Assembly: GCA_000432155.1 (NCBI GenBank)
Contig: FR888455.1
Coordinates: forward strand, 1 to 21,296
Direction of reading: 5' to 3'
DNA length: 21,296 nt
From: Eubacterium sp. CAG:274
GTDB lineage: Bacteria > Bacillota > Clostridia > Lachnospirales > CAG-274
Shown: positions 21,127 to 21,296 of the stretch, piece after piece
Numbering within the stretch: position 1 is the stretch's first letter
How the letters are laid out: each line of letters begins with the position of its first letter
Position numbers and translations under genes: made by a program
The notes under the pieces: model-generated
What the model saw: the letters and a program-made list of their open reading frames with translations, nothing else
Told to the model about the DNA's origin: nothing
Database searches by the model: none

Positions 21127-21216
21127 ATGACTTTGGCAATAATAATAGGCTTTGTAGTTGGTACAGTAGCTGGTATCTTTTTAGGAATGTTTTATTTTAA
21201 AAATAGGAAAAAGTAG
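21127..21216 (+). CDS. 29-residue single-TM small protein
   Basis: A short frame encodes 29 residues: MTLAIIIGFVVGTVAGIFLG, then a short hydrophobic end and the basic tail KNRKK before a TAG stop. It has a perfect SD, AAGGAGG (21113-21119), seven bases before the ATG and a promoter-like TTGACA/TAAAAT upstream. Almost the whole chain is one membrane helix with Gly spacing (G8, G12, G16, G20 every four residues), a glycine-zipper pattern that favours helix packing. The N-terminus is probably outside and the basic end inside by the positive-inside rule. Similar tiny proteins can regulate membrane complexes or act as toxins, but nothing here decides between these. The hairpin repeats follow three bases after the stop codon. 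Confidence 0.7.
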   Translation: MTLAIIIGFVVGTVAGIFLGMFYFKNRKK

Positions 21217-21218
21217 GC

Positions 21219-21269
21219 AGGCTGTCGATAAAGTCGACAGCCTTGCAAGAAATGCTTGCATTTCTTGCA
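21219..21269. repeat. Two directly abutting hairpins at the right end
   Basis: AGGCTGTCGA-TAAAG-TCGACAGCCT (21219-21243) is a perfect 10-bp stem, and TGCAAGAAATG-CTTG-CATTTCTTGCA (21244-21269) a perfect 11-bp stem. They touch without a spacer, as in the array before serA. No T-run follows. The last 27 bases of the window hold nothing I recognise. Confidence 0.85.
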
Positions 21270-21296
21270 GTTAGTCTAAGGTAGGGACCAGCCGTG

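Overview
The window looks like a chromosomal segment of an AT-rich, low-GC Gram-positive anaerobe of the Clostridia (a Lachnospiraceae-like gut bacterium is my best guess). Strong AGGAGG-type ribosome sites, sigma-A promoters (TTGaca/TATAAT), preference for AGA arginine codons, a short zinc-tailed prolyl-tRNA synthetase and the serC-serA-DUF1015 gene order all fit. There are no rRNA genes, transposases, phage genes or CRISPR arrays. The taxonomic call is inference.

Layout. 1-2520: a minus-strand gene for a small tail-anchored protein diverges from an operon of an autocleaving P1-family (NylC/DmpA-like) hydrolase and an EamA drug/metabolite transporter. 2521-4190: a terminator, tRNA-Arg(CCG), then proS with its own promoter and terminator. 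4190-6050: a class II Fic protein converges on a minus-strand gene for a small acidic EF-hand protein with a pentapeptide tail.

6085-14170 is an arginine biosynthesis locus arranged as two divergent arms. On the minus strand are argG and then a two-gene unit, an unknown 5-TM membrane protein translationally coupled (ATGA) to argH. On the plus strand is argC-argJ-argB-argD. The argG-argC intergenic region carries back-to-back promoters whose -35 elements are covered by ARG-box-like palindromes. Together the genes cover N-acetylglutamate to ornithine (with ArgJ recycling the acetyl group) and citrulline to arginine. argF and carAB are not in the window.

14200-18870 is a serine region: serC and serA (3-phosphoglycerate to phosphoserine), then a DUF1015 gene with a DGHHR motif, a SLOG-superfamily protein and a small unknown protein. 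No serB is present, so DUF1015 is a candidate for a serine/phosphoserine role. 18900-21216 holds small accessory genes: a PPOX-type flavin split-barrel protein with a NifX/NifB-C-like protein that has a metal-binding tail, then a nitrilase-superfamily amidase with a small lipoprotein, then a 29-residue single-TM protein.

Points of most interest are: DUF1015 beside serC/serA without serB; the unknown membrane protein coupled to argH, whose start region is three 13-bp Shine-Dalgarno-plus-ATG repeats; a promoter buried in a hairpin in front of that gene; the EF-hand protein with paired GGGACAAT promoter repeats; and a family of directly abutting hairpins at 8-36, 15415-15480 and 21219-21269.
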